A stretch of 64,000 bases of DNA, taken from assembly GCF_039503195.1 (NCBI RefSeq), contig NZ_JBCJKP010000001.1, positions 5,456,001-5,520,000 on the forward strand, in the 5' to 3' direction. The notes under the pieces were generated by a model. It ran no database searches. It worked only from the letters and a program-made list of their open reading frames with translations, and was not told the origin of the DNA. Numbering within the stretch: the first letter of the stretch is position 1; every line of letters begins with the position of its first letter. Source of the DNA: Streptomyces mirabilis. GTDB lineage: Bacteria; Actinomycetota; Actinomycetes; Streptomycetales; Streptomycetaceae. Below are positions 33,041 to 42,833 of this stretch, piece by piece. A program made the position numbers and the translations under genes.

Positions 33041-34726
33041 CTACGGGCGCCAGTTCTCCAGTACGCCCTCGTAGACCTCCGCGTCGGTCAGTTCGCGCGG
33101 GGTCGGGCCCGCGTGGAAGAAGGCCGTGTTGTCGGTCTTCAGCTTGCGGAGGTAGTCGAAGGCCTTGTTGTCGTGCTCACCGAACGCGACGAACGAGAAG
33201 AACACGGTGGGGTGGTCCTTCGCCGCGTCCGTGAGGGACTGGGTCGCGGGGGTCTTGGCGTCCGGGGCGCCGTCCGTCTGGAAGATCACCAGGGCCGGGT
33301 CGGTGGTGCCGGACTTCTGGTGGTGCGTGACGACTTCTTCCACCGCGATGTGGTAGCTCGTACGTCCCATGCGGCCGAGACCGGCGTGGAGGTCGTCGAT
33401 CTTGTTCTCGTGCTCGGGGAGGGTGAGCTCGCCGGTGCCGTCCAGTTCGGTGGAGAAGAAGACGACCTGGACCTTGGCCTCGGGGTCGAGGTGGGCGGCG
33501 AGGGCGAGGGCCTGCTCGCCGAGGGCCTGGGCGGAGCCGTCCTTGTAGTACGCGCGCATGGACGCGGAGCGGTCGAGGACGAGGTAGACCTTGGCCCGGG
33601 CGCCGGTGAGGTCCCTCTTCGCGAGGGCCGTTCCTGCTTCCTGGTAGGCGGTGGCGAGGTCGGGGGCGTGGGTCTTCACGTGGGTGAGGGGGGTGGCGGG
33701 GCTGCCGGCCGTTCCGGCCTCGGCTTCGCCTTCGGCCGGGTCTTCTTCCCCAGCCGCACCACCCGTGACGCTCTCGTCGTCGGCTGCGGGTGACCCCGCC
33801 TGCGGCTGATCGCCGTCGGCGGCGACGGGCTCGTCCGTCGAGTCGAGCACCGGCTCGTCCGTCGGCACGTCGACGGAGTCGGCCGTCGGCTCGTCGGCCG
33901 AGGCTGCGACCGGTTCGGTGACCGGTTGGGCGGGGGTGATCTCGGTGGTGACCGGGGCGGGGGTTTCCTCGGCGACCGGCTCCGAGGGCTCCGCCGCGGC
34001 GGGCTCGGGAGCCTCTTCGGCCACGGGCTCGGAGGCCTCCGCGGCGACCGGTTCCGGGGTCTCCTCGGCGGCGGGCGCGGGGGCTTCTTCGGTGACGGGT
34101 TCCGGCTCGGGCTCGGAGACCTCCTCCGCCACGGGCTCGGGAACCTCTTCGGCCACGGGCTCGGGTTCCGGGGCGGACGCCTCGGGGGCTTCGACGACCG
34201 GCTCCGATTCGACCACGGGCTCGGGTTCCGGCTCGGGCGCGGGCGCCTCCACCACGGCCTCGGCCTCTGGCTCTGCCTCGACCTCAGGCTCGGCCGGAAC
34301 CTTGACCTCAGGCTCGGCCGGAACCTCGACCTCGGCCGTGGTCACCGGCTCGGGATCCGGAGCCGGAGACGGAATCGAAGCGGGAGGAGAAGCGGAAGCG
34401 GCAGCCGGAGTCGGCTCCGTCTCGGCCTTCTCCGCCGTCTCCTTCGTTTCCTCGGTCGTCTTCTCCTCCAGTACCGGCTCCGCCGGCTTGGGGACCGTGA
34501 CGTTGTCGAAGGCCGCCGACACCAGCTCGTCCACCACGGACGGTTCCGACGAAGGTGCGGGGATCTTTGGCTCGGCCTCCTGAGCGGGAGCCGGCGTGGG
34601 CTCCGGCTCGGTGGCCGGGGCCGGGACCGTGGGGGCCGTGGCCTCCGTCGGCGAGGTCTCCGCGTCGGCGTCACGCCCCTTGCGTGAGCGGCCGAACGCG
34701 TTCCGCAGGAGAGTGAGAATGCCCAT
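33041..34726 (-). CDS. vWA-domain protein with long acidic Pro/Glu/Ala arm
   Basis: A 561-residue protein in two parts. Residues about 20-345 are low-complexity Glu/Pro/Ala/Val repeats (PEPVAEE-type units), strongly acidic and presumably extended. Residues about 365-561 are a von Willebrand A domain with a complete MIDAS: D385-x-S-x-S (DRSASM), a Thr in the middle and TDGAPD near 484-489. The vWA part resembles those of the tellurite/stress (Ter-associated) proteins. The N-terminus ([17 protein letters not shown]) is an amphipathic basic helix that could touch the membrane. There is no transmembrane span. ATG 34726 follows AAGGG. It is monocistronic. Confidence 0.82.
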   Translation of the reverse strand: MGILTLLRNAFGRSRKGRDADAETSPTEATAPTVPAPATEPEPTPAPAQEAEPKIPAPSSEPSVVDELVSAAFDNVTVPKPAEPVLEEKTTEETKETAEKAETEPTPAAASASPPASIPSPAPDPEPVTTAEVEVPAEPEVKVPAEPEVEAEPEAEAVVEAPAPEPEPEPVVESEPVVEAPEASAPEPEPVAEEVPEPVAEEVSEPEPEPVTEEAPAPAAEETPEPVAAEASEPVAEEAPEPAAAEPSEPVAEETPAPVTTEITPAQPVTEPVAASADEPTADSVDVPTDEPVLDSTDEPVAADGDQPQAGSPAADDESVTGGAAGEEDPAEGEAEAGTAGSPATPLTHVKTHAPDLATAYQEAGTALAKRDLTGARAKVYLVLDRSASMRAYYKDGSAQALGEQALALAAHLDPEAKVQVVFFSTELDGTGELTLPEHENKIDDLHAGLGRMGRTSYHIAVEEVVTHHQKSGTTDPALVIFQTDGAPDAKTPATQSLTDAAKDHPTVFFSFVAFGEHDNKAFDYLRKLKTDNTAFFHAGPTPRELTDAEVYEGVLENWRP

Positions 34727-34877
34727 GTGCGCAACCCTTCGCATGAGGTGAAGCCGTCAATCCCTGGCCAGGACGGACACGTAAGGTTAGCGGCCGTCTT
34801 CGGCGATCTTGGGCAGGGTCGGGTACCGACAGGTAGCGGTGTCAAGAGCGTTATCAAGACCCCTGTGAGAGCGGGAG

Positions 34878-34895
34878 GTTCACACTCTGTTCACC
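34878..34895 (+). promoter_or_regulatory. PHO box (PhoP-binding direct repeats)
   Basis: GTTCACA (34878-34884) and GTTCACC (34889-34895) are two direct repeats with an 11-bp period, the core of the Streptomyces PhoP operator. It is about 75-90 bp upstream of the PhoX start, with a TAGCGT -10-like hexamer at 34927. A third, weaker 11-bp unit may follow. Confidence 0.8.
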
Positions 34896-34968
34896 CGGCC
34901 GCAGGGTGCTTGCACCCGCACCCCCCTAGCGTCACGCTCACACCAAGCGTTCGTATGGGGAGAGTAAA

Positions 34969-37053
34969 GTGCGCAGACTGCTGCCGTTGATCGGAACGCC
35001 CGGTTCACATCCCGGTGGGCGATCCGCCCTGACCTGTCGGTTCCGCTGTGGTGACGCATGCTTCCACGAGGTGCCCAACACCAGCGACAACGCGTACGTC
35101 GGTGATGTCATCGCCGGTGCGATCGGCCGCCGTTCGATGATGCGGGCCGCGGCCGTCGTCACGGTCGCCACGGCCACGGGTGCGGCGGTCGTCGGCACCG
35201 GCGTCCGGGACGCGCAGGCCGCTCAGGCGGTGGACGGGGGTGCCGCGGCCCGTACCGGACACCCGGTCGACAAGGCCGCGCGCGGGCTCCGGTTCAGCCC
35301 CGTCGCGCCGAACACCGCCGACGCCGTCACCGTCCCCGGTGGATATGGCCAGAATGTCGTCATCCGTTGGGGTGAGCCCATCCTGCGCGGCGCTCCCGCC
35401 TTCGACCCGGAGCACCAGACCGCCAAGGCCCAGGCCGGCCAGTTCGGTTACAACAACGACTTCCTCGCTCTCCTCCCGCTGCCCGGTGAGCGCGGTCGGC
35501 AGCTGCTCGTGGCGAACCACGAGTACACCGACGAGGTGCTGATGTTCCGCGGGTACGACCCCGCGAACCCCACCCGTGAGCAGGTGGAGGTGGCGTGGGC
35601 CGCCCACGGTCTGTCCGCCGTCGTGGTCGAGGAGGACCGCAGGACCGGCAGGCTCACCGCCGTCACCCGGCACGCCCTCAACCGTCGTGTCACCGCCACC
35701 ACCGAGTTCCGGCTCACCGGCCCCGCCGCCGGGTCCGACCTGCTCAAGACCTCCGCGGACCCGACCGGCCGCAAGGTGCTCGGCACGCTCAACAACTGCT
35801 CCGGCGGCACCACCCCCTGGGGCACCACGCTGCACGGCGAGGAGAACTTCAACCAGTACTTCGCCAACGCGAGCCGTGCCACCGACAAGCGGTACGGGCT
35901 CGGTACGGGCGCGACCGAGCGCAAGTGGGAGCGGTTCGACAAGCGGTTCGACGTGACGCAGGAGCCCAACGAGTCGCACCGCTTCGGATACGTCGTCGAG
36001 TTCGACCCGTACGACCCTTCCTCCACGCCCCGCAAACACACCGCGCTGGGCCGCTTCAAGCACGAGGCCGCGACCGTGCGGCTGACGGACGACGGGCGGC
36101 CCGTCGTCTACACCGGCGACGACGAGCGTTTCGACTACTTCTACAAGTTCGTCGGCAGCAAGCGGATGCGGCACGGTTCCTCGCGCCCCGTCCGGGAGCA
36201 CAACCTCTCCCTCCTCGACGAGGGGACGCTCTACGTGGCCCGGCTGACCGGCGACTCCCCCGCCGCCGAGATCGACGGGAGCGGGAAGCTTCCGGCGGAC
36301 GGGGAGTTCGACGGCAGTGGTGAGTGGATTCCGCTGGCCACCGCGACCGCCCGCGGGGCCGTCTCGCACGTGGACGGGATGACGGCCGAGGAGGTCCTCG
36401 TCTTCACGCGGCTCGCCGGTGACAAGGTCGGCGCCACCAAGATGGACCGGCCCGAGGACATCCAGCCCTCCCCGCACACCGGCAAGGTCTATGTCGTTCT
36501 GACCAACAACACCAACCGCGGCAAGGCCGGGTCCGCGGGCGCCGACGAGGCCAATCCGCGCAACGCCAACAAGCACGGGCACATCCTGGAGCTCACCGAG
36601 CGCCGAGGCCGCGCCGAGGCGACCACCTTCGGCTGGTCGCTGTTCCTCGTCGCGGGCGACCCGGCCGACCCCGCGACCTATTTCGCGGGCTTCCCGAAGG
36701 ACAGGGTCAGCCCGATCTCCTGCCCGGACAACGTGGCCTTCGACCCGCACGGCAACCTGTGGATCTCCACGGACGGCAACCAGCTCGGCTCGCACGACGG
36801 CCTGCTGGGCGTGGCGACGAAGGGCGAGCGGCGCGGTGAGCTGAAGCAGTTCCTGACCGTGCCGACCGGCGCGGAGACCTGCGGGCCGATCATCCAGGAC
36901 CGGCGGGTACTCGTCGCGGTCCAGCACCCGGGCGAGATCGACGGCGCGTCGGTGGAGAAACCGGCGAGCAACTGGCCCGACGGACCCGGGAAGATCGTGC
37001 GCCCGGCGGTCGTCTCGGTGTGGCGCACGGACGGCTGCGACATCGGGGTCTGA
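34969..37053 (+). CDS. phoX: PhoX-family alkaline phosphatase (DUF839), Tat-exported
   Basis: A 694-residue phosphatase of the calcium/iron-dependent PhoX family. The N-terminus carries the actinobacterial conserved [19 protein letters not shown] segment, followed by a twin-arginine leader ([20 protein letters not shown]). Core motifs include [37 protein letters not shown] (the Cys/Glu metal region), [10 protein letters not shown] and [20 protein letters not shown]. It should release phosphate from organic esters outside the cell. The GTG at 34969 follows GGGGAGAG. The PHO box upstream predicts induction by PhoR-PhoP on phosphate limitation. Confidence 0.92.
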   Translation: MRRLLPLIGTPGSHPGGRSALTCRFRCGDACFHEVPNTSDNAYVGDVIAGAIGRRSMMRAAAVVTVATATGAAVVGTGVRDAQAAQAVDGGAAARTGHPVDKAARGLRFSPVAPNTADAVTVPGGYGQNVVIRWGEPILRGAPAFDPEHQTAKAQAGQFGYNNDFLALLPLPGERGRQLLVANHEYTDEVLMFRGYDPANPTREQVEVAWAAHGLSAVVVEEDRRTGRLTAVTRHALNRRVTATTEFRLTGPAAGSDLLKTSADPTGRKVLGTLNNCSGGTTPWGTTLHGEENFNQYFANASRATDKRYGLGTGATERKWERFDKRFDVTQEPNESHRFGYVVEFDPYDPSSTPRKHTALGRFKHEAATVRLTDDGRPVVYTGDDERFDYFYKFVGSKRMRHGSSRPVREHNLSLLDEGTLYVARLTGDSPAAEIDGSGKLPADGEFDGSGEWIPLATATARGAVSHVDGMTAEEVLVFTRLAGDKVGATKMDRPEDIQPSPHTGKVYVVLTNNTNRGKAGSAGADEANPRNANKHGHILELTERRGRAEATTFGWSLFLVAGDPADPATYFAGFPKDRVSPISCPDNVAFDPHGNLWISTDGNQLGSHDGLLGVATKGERRGELKQFLTVPTGAETCGPIIQDRRVLVAVQHPGEIDGASVEKPASNWPDGPGKIVRPAVVSVWRTDGCDIGV

Positions 37054-37089
37054 GGCCGCGGGAGTCGGCGCGAAAGCCGCGCACGGGTC

Positions 37090-37330
37090 TCAGGGGAGGG
37101 CTGGGACGGGGTGGTCCACGCCGCTGCGTTCCAGCCACTCCCGGTACGCCGGAGACTGTTGTGCCGTCTCCCGGTACGCCTCCGCCAGGTCCGGATGGAC
37201 GCCGTCCAGCTCGGCCTCGGTGCGGGCTCGGGGCCGAACTGGCGGGTCGGCCGGCAGACGGTGATGACCTCACCGGTCGCCACCAGGGACGCCGTCGTGT
37301 GGTAATCGCCATGCAGGACACAGGAGTTGA
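37090..37330 (-). pseudogene. frameshifted remnant of an unidentified gene
   Basis: On the minus strand a protein-like segment ([20 protein letters not shown]) runs to about 37225. A second protein-like segment in another frame ([20 protein letters not shown]) continues to a TGA at 37090. A one-base shift in the GC-rich GGCCCCGAGCCCG stretch would join them. No start codon or family was recognised. The remaining gap 37331-37528 holds a short direct repeat (CCCGGCCGAGCG) and nothing else I can identify. Confidence 0.4.
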
Positions 37331-37528
37331 GCCCGGCCGAGCGCGACCCGGCCGAGCGGGGTGGGTGCCCGACCGCTACTCCGGTCCGTGCAGCGAGCTG
37401 ATGCCGGGCGGTGGCCCCGGCCCGTCCTGCGCCCACGCGATCCCCCACGCGACCGAGCGTTCGCGCGGCCCGCGCCCCCTGTTTCCGGGCCGGACGCTGC
37501 GGCGGCTGTCTCCGGGCGGTCAGTGCGG

Positions 37529-39472
37529 TCAGTGCGGTGACGCGATGGCGCGGGCTGCCGCGACCTCCTGGCGGAGTGGCTCCAGCACACTGCCGGCCGG
37601 CCCCGTGAGATCCGTACGGACCGCGACGAGGGTGTCGGTCTCGCGAAGCCCGTCCGACAACTCCCTCAGTTGCAGCGCGACGTGGAAGATCTCGGCCGGG
37701 GAGGGGCGCTGGGCGCCGTGCCGGATCCGTACTCCGGCGGCCGTGGTCGCGTCCACGATGCGCTCGACCGCGACGACGAGCGGCAGCCAGGCGGCGGCGC
37801 GCCGGCCGCTGGGCGGCGGTTCGCTCAGGGCGCGCTGGAACTCCGTGCGGATGGCGGAGAGGTCGCGGTAGAGGCGTCGGCGCATCCGGGCGCGGGCGGC
37901 GGGGTCGACGTCCGCCCCGAACGCGTACTCCACGTAGCGTGCGGTGTCCGCGACCGCGTCCGCGAGGCGGTCGCCGACCCGGGTGTGCCAGCTCTCCGGC
38001 CACAGCAGATAGCCGGCGACGAGGGCGATCGCGCAGCCGATGAGGGAGTCGGCCAGGCGTGGCACGAGCAGGGCGGTGCCCAGATGGTTGAGGACGTCGG
38101 AGAGGAGGAGGATCACCGGGGTGACGGCGGCGGTCTGGTAGCCGTAGCCGCGTCGGCCGAGGACCGGGATGAGCGGGCCGAGGACGAACATGACCGGCAC
38201 GTCCCACCAGCCGAGCGGCACCAGGGCGAGGACGACGGCCGCGACGACGAGTCCGGCCACCGTGCCGAGCGCGCGCAGCAGCGCCCGGGAGAAGACCGAT
38301 CCGAAGTCGGGCTTCATGACGAAGGTGATGGTGAGGGCGACCCAGTACGAGCGTGGCACCGGGACGAGGGAGACCAGGGCCTGGGCGAGGCCGATGCACA
38401 GGGCGAGGCGCAGGCCGTAGCGCCAGGAGGCGGCGGACAGCAGGACGTTGCGGGAGGCGCGGGTGGCGCGGACGCGCAGGGCGGCGGGCCTGCCGAGGCG
38501 GTCGTCGACGTTGCGGGGGGACGCCTTGCCTGCGGACCGGTCGCTGACGACGTCGGCGGCGTGCCGCAGGGCGTGGTCGACGGCGCGAGCCGTCTCGTTG
38601 GTGGGGACCGGGAGGCTGAGCCCTATGGGGCCGGTGTAGCCGGTCTCGACGGCGTCGGCGAGGTGCCGTACGGCGTCCGCGACCTCGGGGGCCAGCGGCT
38701 CCTCGAACTGGTGGGCCGCCGGGGCGGCTTCGACGACGGGCGTGATGGCGTTGAGCTGGGCGAGCAGCCGGGCGAGTTCGGGGTTGCGGCCGTGGTGGAA
38801 GGCGCGCCGGGCGAGGGCGAGGTCGTAGGACTGGTTGAGGGACTGGGTGACGGCGAGGCGGATGTCGACGTACCGCTCGGTGCCGGTCGCGGCGAGCAGG
38901 TCGGCGACGGTCCGGTAGGTGTGGGCGACGGCGGCCCGTTCGGGGATGCCCGAGCGCAGCGGCCAGGCGAGCAGGGCCAGGGCCAGTACGAGGAGGCCGC
39001 CGCCGGACATCAGCAAGGGTGCGAGCCACCAGGATCCCGGCAGGGGAAGTCCGGCGCCGATGGAGCAGTTGAGGAGGAGCAGCAGGCTGGACACGGAGGC
39101 CACGGCGCCGATCGTCGAGATCATCCCGGAGACGAGCGCGACGCAGGTGACCGCGCCGACGGCGACCCAGCCGTGGCCGTAGACGAGCGAGCCGATGGTG
39201 ACGCCGATCGCGCCGAAGAGCTGGGGGACCGCGATGTTGAAGATGCGCATGCGGTAGGCGTCCGCGGTGTCGCCGATGACGCCGGACAGGGCGCCCATGG
39301 AGGCGAGGGCGCCGTACGCGGGTTCGCCCGCCGCGAGGCCGATCGCCAGCGGCAGGGCCAGCGCGATCGCGGCGCGCGCGGCGGCGGCCCAGGGCACGGG
39401 GGCCTGTTGCGGTCGGAGGTTCCTGACCAGCCAGTCGGGAGGGGTGAGAACACTGGGCAACTGGCGGGGCAT
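37529..39472 (-). CDS. FUSC-family (fusaric-acid-resistance-like) membrane protein
   Basis: A 647-residue protein with two sets of membrane spans: the first about 30-180 (five to six helices including [24 protein letters not shown]), a long cytosolic helical region (180-340), the second set about 345-480 ([29 protein letters not shown], a classic FUSC motif), and a C-terminal soluble domain. Family members are thought to export aromatic acids or similar compounds; the substrate here is unknown. CATAAT lies 6 nt before the ATG at 39472, so the mRNA is probably leaderless. The upstream nuclease-like gene on the same strand ends 39 nt away. Confidence 0.85.
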   Translation of the reverse strand: MPRQLPSVLTPPDWLVRNLRPQQAPVPWAAAARAAIALALPLAIGLAAGEPAYGALASMGALSGVIGDTADAYRMRIFNIAVPQLFGAIGVTIGSLVYGHGWVAVGAVTCVALVSGMISTIGAVASVSSLLLLLNCSIGAGLPLPGSWWLAPLLMSGGGLLVLALALLAWPLRSGIPERAAVAHTYRTVADLLAATGTERYVDIRLAVTQSLNQSYDLALARRAFHHGRNPELARLLAQLNAITPVVEAAPAAHQFEEPLAPEVADAVRHLADAVETGYTGPIGLSLPVPTNETARAVDHALRHAADVVSDRSAGKASPRNVDDRLGRPAALRVRATRASRNVLLSAASWRYGLRLALCIGLAQALVSLVPVPRSYWVALTITFVMKPDFGSVFSRALLRALGTVAGLVVAAVVLALVPLGWWDVPVMFVLGPLIPVLGRRGYGYQTAAVTPVILLLSDVLNHLGTALLVPRLADSLIGCAIALVAGYLLWPESWHTRVGDRLADAVADTARYVEYAFGADVDPAARARMRRRLYRDLSAIRTEFQRALSEPPPSGRRAAAWLPLVVAVERIVDATTAAGVRIRHGAQRPSPAEIFHVALQLRELSDGLRETDTLVAVRTDLTGPAGSVLEPLRQEVAAARAIASPH

Positions 39473-39511
39473 GGACCCATTATGACCGCATCGCGCCACC
39501 GCTCCCGGGGC

Positions 39512-40519
39512 TCATTTGTGCTGGTGAAGGGTGATATCGACGACGAGCGCGCGATGGTCGCTGCCGGCGATGCCGAGGAAGGTGGCCGCGTTCGCGGAGA
39601 AGTCCCGGGAGACGAGGACGTGGTCGATCTGGGCGCCGAGGGTGGGGGCGGTGCGGGCGGGCCAGCTGGGGGTGCGCGGGGAGCCGGCCAGGCGGGCGCC
39701 GTCGCGCAGTCCGGTGTCGAGGATGCGACGGAACGCGGCGTGGTCCTGGGAGGCGTTGAAGTCCCCGGCGAGGATGGTGGAGCCGTCCTTGCCCCCGGCG
39801 GCGTAGTCGCGCAGTTCGCCGAGCTCGTGCCGCCACAGTCCGACCTGCCCCGGCAGCGGCGGCATGGGGTGCGCGAGCTGGAGCCGTACGGCGTGCCCCT
39901 GTACGTCGGCCACGGCCCCCGGCATTCCCATCGTCCCGCGTACGCCGTCCGCCACCGCGAGCGGGAACCGGCTGATGATCACGGATCCGTCGGACCCGGC
40001 GCCCTCGACGGACACGCGGTAGGGATAGCCGCCACCCGGGCCCTGGAAGGCCTTCTTGAGCGCGGCGGAGCACGTGTACTCGCACTCCTCCACGAACACG
40101 ATGTCGGGCCGGTGCCGTTCGACGGCGGCGACGAGCGCGCGGGCGCCCCGTCCGAACTGCACGTTCGACGTCATCACGCGCAGTTCGGCGACCGGGCTCC
40201 CGGTCGGCTCACCGGTCCTGCCGTAGGGCTCGATGTACCAGGCGAGCGCGCCCAGCACCAGCACACCCCACACCATGCCGAGCGGCCGGCGGGCGAACAG
40301 GGCGAGCAGGAGTCCGAGGCCGGTGGGCGCGAGGAGCCACGGCAGGAAGGCGAGCAACTGGGGCACGGGGGTGATGCCGTCGCTGTCGGCGGCCCGGCAT
40401 CCGATTACCACGCTCACCCCGGCCGGCAGCAGCAGGCCCGCCCAGGCCGCGGCCCGTCGGCCCCCGGACCGCGCCGGCCGGTCCTCGGACTCCGCCGGGG
40501 CAGTCACCGCAGTGTCCAC
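39512..40519 (-). CDS. membrane-anchored endonuclease/exonuclease/phosphatase-family protein
   Basis: A 335-residue protein with three N-terminal hydrophobic helices (about 24-95) and a DNase-I-like fold outside or beneath them. Catalytic signatures are RVMTSNVQFG, the metal Glu in IVFVEECEYT, STILAGDFNASQ and the terminal SDHRALVVDI. Actinobacterial members of this architecture are usually of unknown substrate (nucleic acid or phospholipid). The GTG start follows GGAAGG at a rather long distance. It lies upstream of, and may be co-transcribed with, the FUSC gene. Confidence 0.85.
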   Translation of the reverse strand: MDTAVTAPAESEDRPARSGGRRAAAWAGLLLPAGVSVVIGCRAADSDGITPVPQLLAFLPWLLAPTGLGLLLALFARRPLGMVWGVLVLGALAWYIEPYGRTGEPTGSPVAELRVMTSNVQFGRGARALVAAVERHRPDIVFVEECEYTCSAALKKAFQGPGGGYPYRVSVEGAGSDGSVIISRFPLAVADGVRGTMGMPGAVADVQGHAVRLQLAHPMPPLPGQVGLWRHELGELRDYAAGGKDGSTILAGDFNASQDHAAFRRILDTGLRDGARLAGSPRTPSWPARTAPTLGAQIDHVLVSRDFSANAATFLGIAGSDHRALVVDITLHQHK

Positions 40520-40590
40520 GTCCGGGCCTGCCTTCCGCTCGTTCGCGTGGGGTGCCCGAATCCTCCCTCACCGACGGGTGGGGCGTCTGC

Positions 40591-41376
40591 TCAGGCGTCG
40601 AGTCCGTCCAGGAAGTCCGCCAGCGCCGCGTTGAACTCCTCCGGTCGCTCCAGGTTCGGCAGATGGGCCGCCGCGGCGATCACGCTGAGCGTCGAGTGCG
40701 GCAGCGCCGCGTGCATCGCCTCGGCGTCCGGGACCGGGGTGTACTCGTCGTCGGCGCCGACGACGACGAGGGCCGGGACGGTGACGCGGGTCAGCAGGTC
40801 GCGGTAGTCGGGGCGCTCGGCCCGTCCGCGCAGGGCGGCCGCCGCGCCCTCGGGCGGCGTGGCGGTCATCATGCGGTGCACGTGCGCCGCGACCTCGGCG
40901 TCCGCGTACGGCGCGACCATCTTGTGCAGCACCTCGTCGGCGTAGCCCGTCATGCCCTCGCGCAGCAGGCGGTCCGCCATCGCGGCGCGCGCCTTCCTGC
41001 CTTCCGGTGTCTCGGCCGACGGGAACGTGTCGGCCAGCACCAGCCCCCGGATCCGCTCCGGGAACAGCCGGTAGCACTCCATCGCGATCTGGCCGCCCAT
41101 GGAGAGTCCGGCGAGGATGAACCGGTCCACCCCGAGGTGGTCCAGCAGTGCCGCGATGTCCTCGGCGAAGGTGGCGAGGGGCGTGACGCCGGGGATCACC
41201 GGAGACGCGCCGTAGCCGCGCAGATCCGGGGCGATCACTCGCCGTCGCGAGGAGAACGCGGCGATCTGAGGGGTCCACATCGTGTGGTCGAAGGGGTGGC
41301 CGTGGATCAGGACGAGAGGGAGCGCCGCGGCATCGGCGCCGCTCCCTTTGTCCTCGTATGCGAGGAAGGGTGCCAT
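40591..41376 (-). CDS. alpha/beta-fold hydrolase
   Basis: A 261-residue hydrolase with a full alpha/beta signature: LVLIHGHPFDHTMWTPQ (oxyanion His-Gly), nucleophile elbow FILAGLSMGGQIAME, acid residue in VVVGADDEYTPV and catalytic His in AAAHLPNLERPEEF. It resembles the 3-oxoadipate enol-lactonase/esterase branch, but no pathway neighbours support a specific substrate. TAGGGT 7 nt before the ATG suggests a leaderless mRNA. It is divergent from the MocR-type gene. Confidence 0.87.
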   Translation of the reverse strand: MAPFLAYEDKGSGADAAALPLVLIHGHPFDHTMWTPQIAAFSSRRRVIAPDLRGYGASPVIPGVTPLATFAEDIAALLDHLGVDRFILAGLSMGGQIAMECYRLFPERIRGLVLADTFPSAETPEGRKARAAMADRLLREGMTGYADEVLHKMVAPYADAEVAAHVHRMMTATPPEGAAAALRGRAERPDYRDLLTRVTVPALVVVGADDEYTPVPDAEAMHAALPHSTLSVIAAAAHLPNLERPEEFNAALADFLDGLDA

Positions 41377-41490
41377 GGTCACGACCCTAGGTCCGGCCAA
41401 CTGCTCGGTGCAATAGGATCTTTGCCCTCGGTGCAATCCCGGCGGTGCGACCCGGTGCCGCGATCCAGAACGCGAACAGGGAGACCTCAC

Positions 41491-41760
41491 GTGGTGGACG
41501 ACTACCGGCGCATCGCCGACCGGCTCGCCGACGACATCGCCGCCGGGCGCCTCAGACCCGGCGAACGGCTGCCCCCGCAGCGGGCGTTCGCCCGGCGGCG
41601 CGGGATCGCCGGATCGACGGCGGGACGCGTCTACGCCGAACTGGTGCGACGCGGACTGGTGGTCGGCGAGGTCGGGCGCGGCACCTTCGTCCGGGCCGCC
41701 CCGGTCGCCTCGGGACGCGCCCTCGCCGAGCCGTCCCCCCATCCCCGGCCCCGCTCGTGA
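41491..41760 (+). CDS. GntR winged-helix half of a split MocR-type regulator
   Basis: An 89-residue frame consisting of a GntR winged-helix domain (VVDDYRRIADRLADDIAAGR ... RRRGIAGSTAGRVYAELVRRG ... VGRGTFVR) and a short Pro/Ser tail. In MocR/PdxR regulators this domain is fused to an aminotransferase-fold domain, which here follows in another frame. The GTG at 41491 has GGGAGA 6 nt upstream. The frame ends in a TGA that overlaps the GTG of the next frame (GTGA). A six-C run about 20 nt before the stop is a natural place for a one-base slip, so this may be a frameshifted single gene. Confidence 0.75.
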   Translation: MVDDYRRIADRLADDIAAGRLRPGERLPPQRAFARRRGIAGSTAGRVYAELVRRGLVVGEVGRGTFVRAAPVASGRALAEPSPHPRPRS

Positions 41761-42833
41761 ACCTGGAGCTCAACTACCCCACCGTGCCGGGCCAGTCGGA
41801 GCTGCTCACGCCCGCCCTCGCCCCGCTGCTGCGCCCCGACGTCCTCACCGAGTCCCTGCGCACCGCTCCCGCCACCGGTACGCCCGCCGCCCGCGAGGCC
41901 GCCGCCGACCTCCTCGCCACCCCGGGCTGGCGTCCGGCCCCGTCCCGGCTGGCCTTCGCGGGCAACGCCCGCCAGGCCATCGCCGCCGCGTTCGCCTCCC
42001 TCGTCCGGCCGGGCGGCCGCGTCGGCGTCGAGGCACTCACGTACCCCCTGGTCAAGGAGATCGCGACGCGGCTCGGCGTCACTCTGGTCCCGCTGGCCAT
42101 GGACGACGAAGGGCTGCGGCCCGAGGCGGTCACCGCCGCCCACCGCTCGGCGCCCCTGTCCGCCGTGTACGTGCAGCCCACCCTGCACAATCCGACCGGC
42201 GTGACGATGGGGGACGCGCGCCGCCGGCAACTGGCCGACACCGCACGCCACCTGGACCTCCCGCTCGTCGAGGACCGCATCTGGTCCTTCCTCCACACCG
42301 GCCAGGACCCCCTCGCCGCCCACGCCCCCGAGCGCACCTACCTCGTCGACGGCCTCTCCAAGCGCGTCGCGCCCGGCCTCACCGTCGGCTTTCTCGTCGT
42401 GCCCGAGGACCGGGTCGAGGACGTGGCGGCGGCGCTGCGCTCCGGTGCCTGGAGCGCGGGACGGTTCGCGCTGGAGGCCGCGGTGCGCTGGCTCGCGGAC
42501 GGCACGGTCGCCCGGCTGGTCACCGCCAAGCGGGCGGACGCGGAGCTGCGGCAGAAGCTGGTCGCCGAGCATCTCGCCGGGTTCCGTGTGCGGGCGGATC
42601 CGCGGGCGTACCAGGTCTGGTGGGAGCTGCCCGGGCCGTGGCGGGCGGACACGTTCACGGCGGCGGCAGCGGCGCGCGGGATCGCGGTGACCCCGGGCTC
42701 GGCCTTCGCCGCCGCCCCGGCCGCCGCGGCGGGCGCTTCGGACGCCGTCAGGCTCGGACTCGCGTCGGTGGCTCCGCCGAAGCTGGCCCGGGCGCTCGGG
42801 ACGCTCGCCGACGTCGCGCGTACGCGGCCGTGA
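41757..42833 (+). CDS. aminotransferase-fold half of a split MocR-type regulator
   Basis: A 358-residue fold-type I PLP domain beginning VNLELNYPTVPGQSELLTPA. The PLP-binding features are AFAGNARQAIAAAFASLVRP, YVQPTLHNPTGVTM, LVEDRIWSFLHTG and the Schiff-base Lys region VDGLSKRVAPGLTVGFLV. In MocR proteins this domain senses PLP or an amino acid rather than catalysing transamination. Its first codon overlaps the stop of the GntR frame by 4 nt. The frame remains open upstream through the end of the GntR domain, as expected if one base was lost or gained. The 3' end overlaps a convergent membrane-protein gene by 86 bp. Confidence 0.78.
   Translation: MNLELNYPTVPGQSELLTPALAPLLRPDVLTESLRTAPATGTPAAREAAADLLATPGWRPAPSRLAFAGNARQAIAAAFASLVRPGGRVGVEALTYPLVKEIATRLGVTLVPLAMDDEGLRPEAVTAAHRSAPLSAVYVQPTLHNPTGVTMGDARRRQLADTARHLDLPLVEDRIWSFLHTGQDPLAAHAPERTYLVDGLSKRVAPGLTVGFLVVPEDRVEDVAAALRSGAWSAGRFALEAAVRWLADGTVARLVTAKRADAELRQKLVAEHLAGFRVRADPRAYQVWWELPGPWRADTFTAAAAARGIAVTPGSAFAAAPAAAAGASDAVRLGLASVAPPKLARALGTLADVARTRP

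Noticed and set aside
37670..40807. Plus-strand open frame of about 1045 codons across the FUSC and nuclease-like genes
   Set aside because: Gly/Asp/Arg-rich shadow of two clear minus-strand genes; no family signature.
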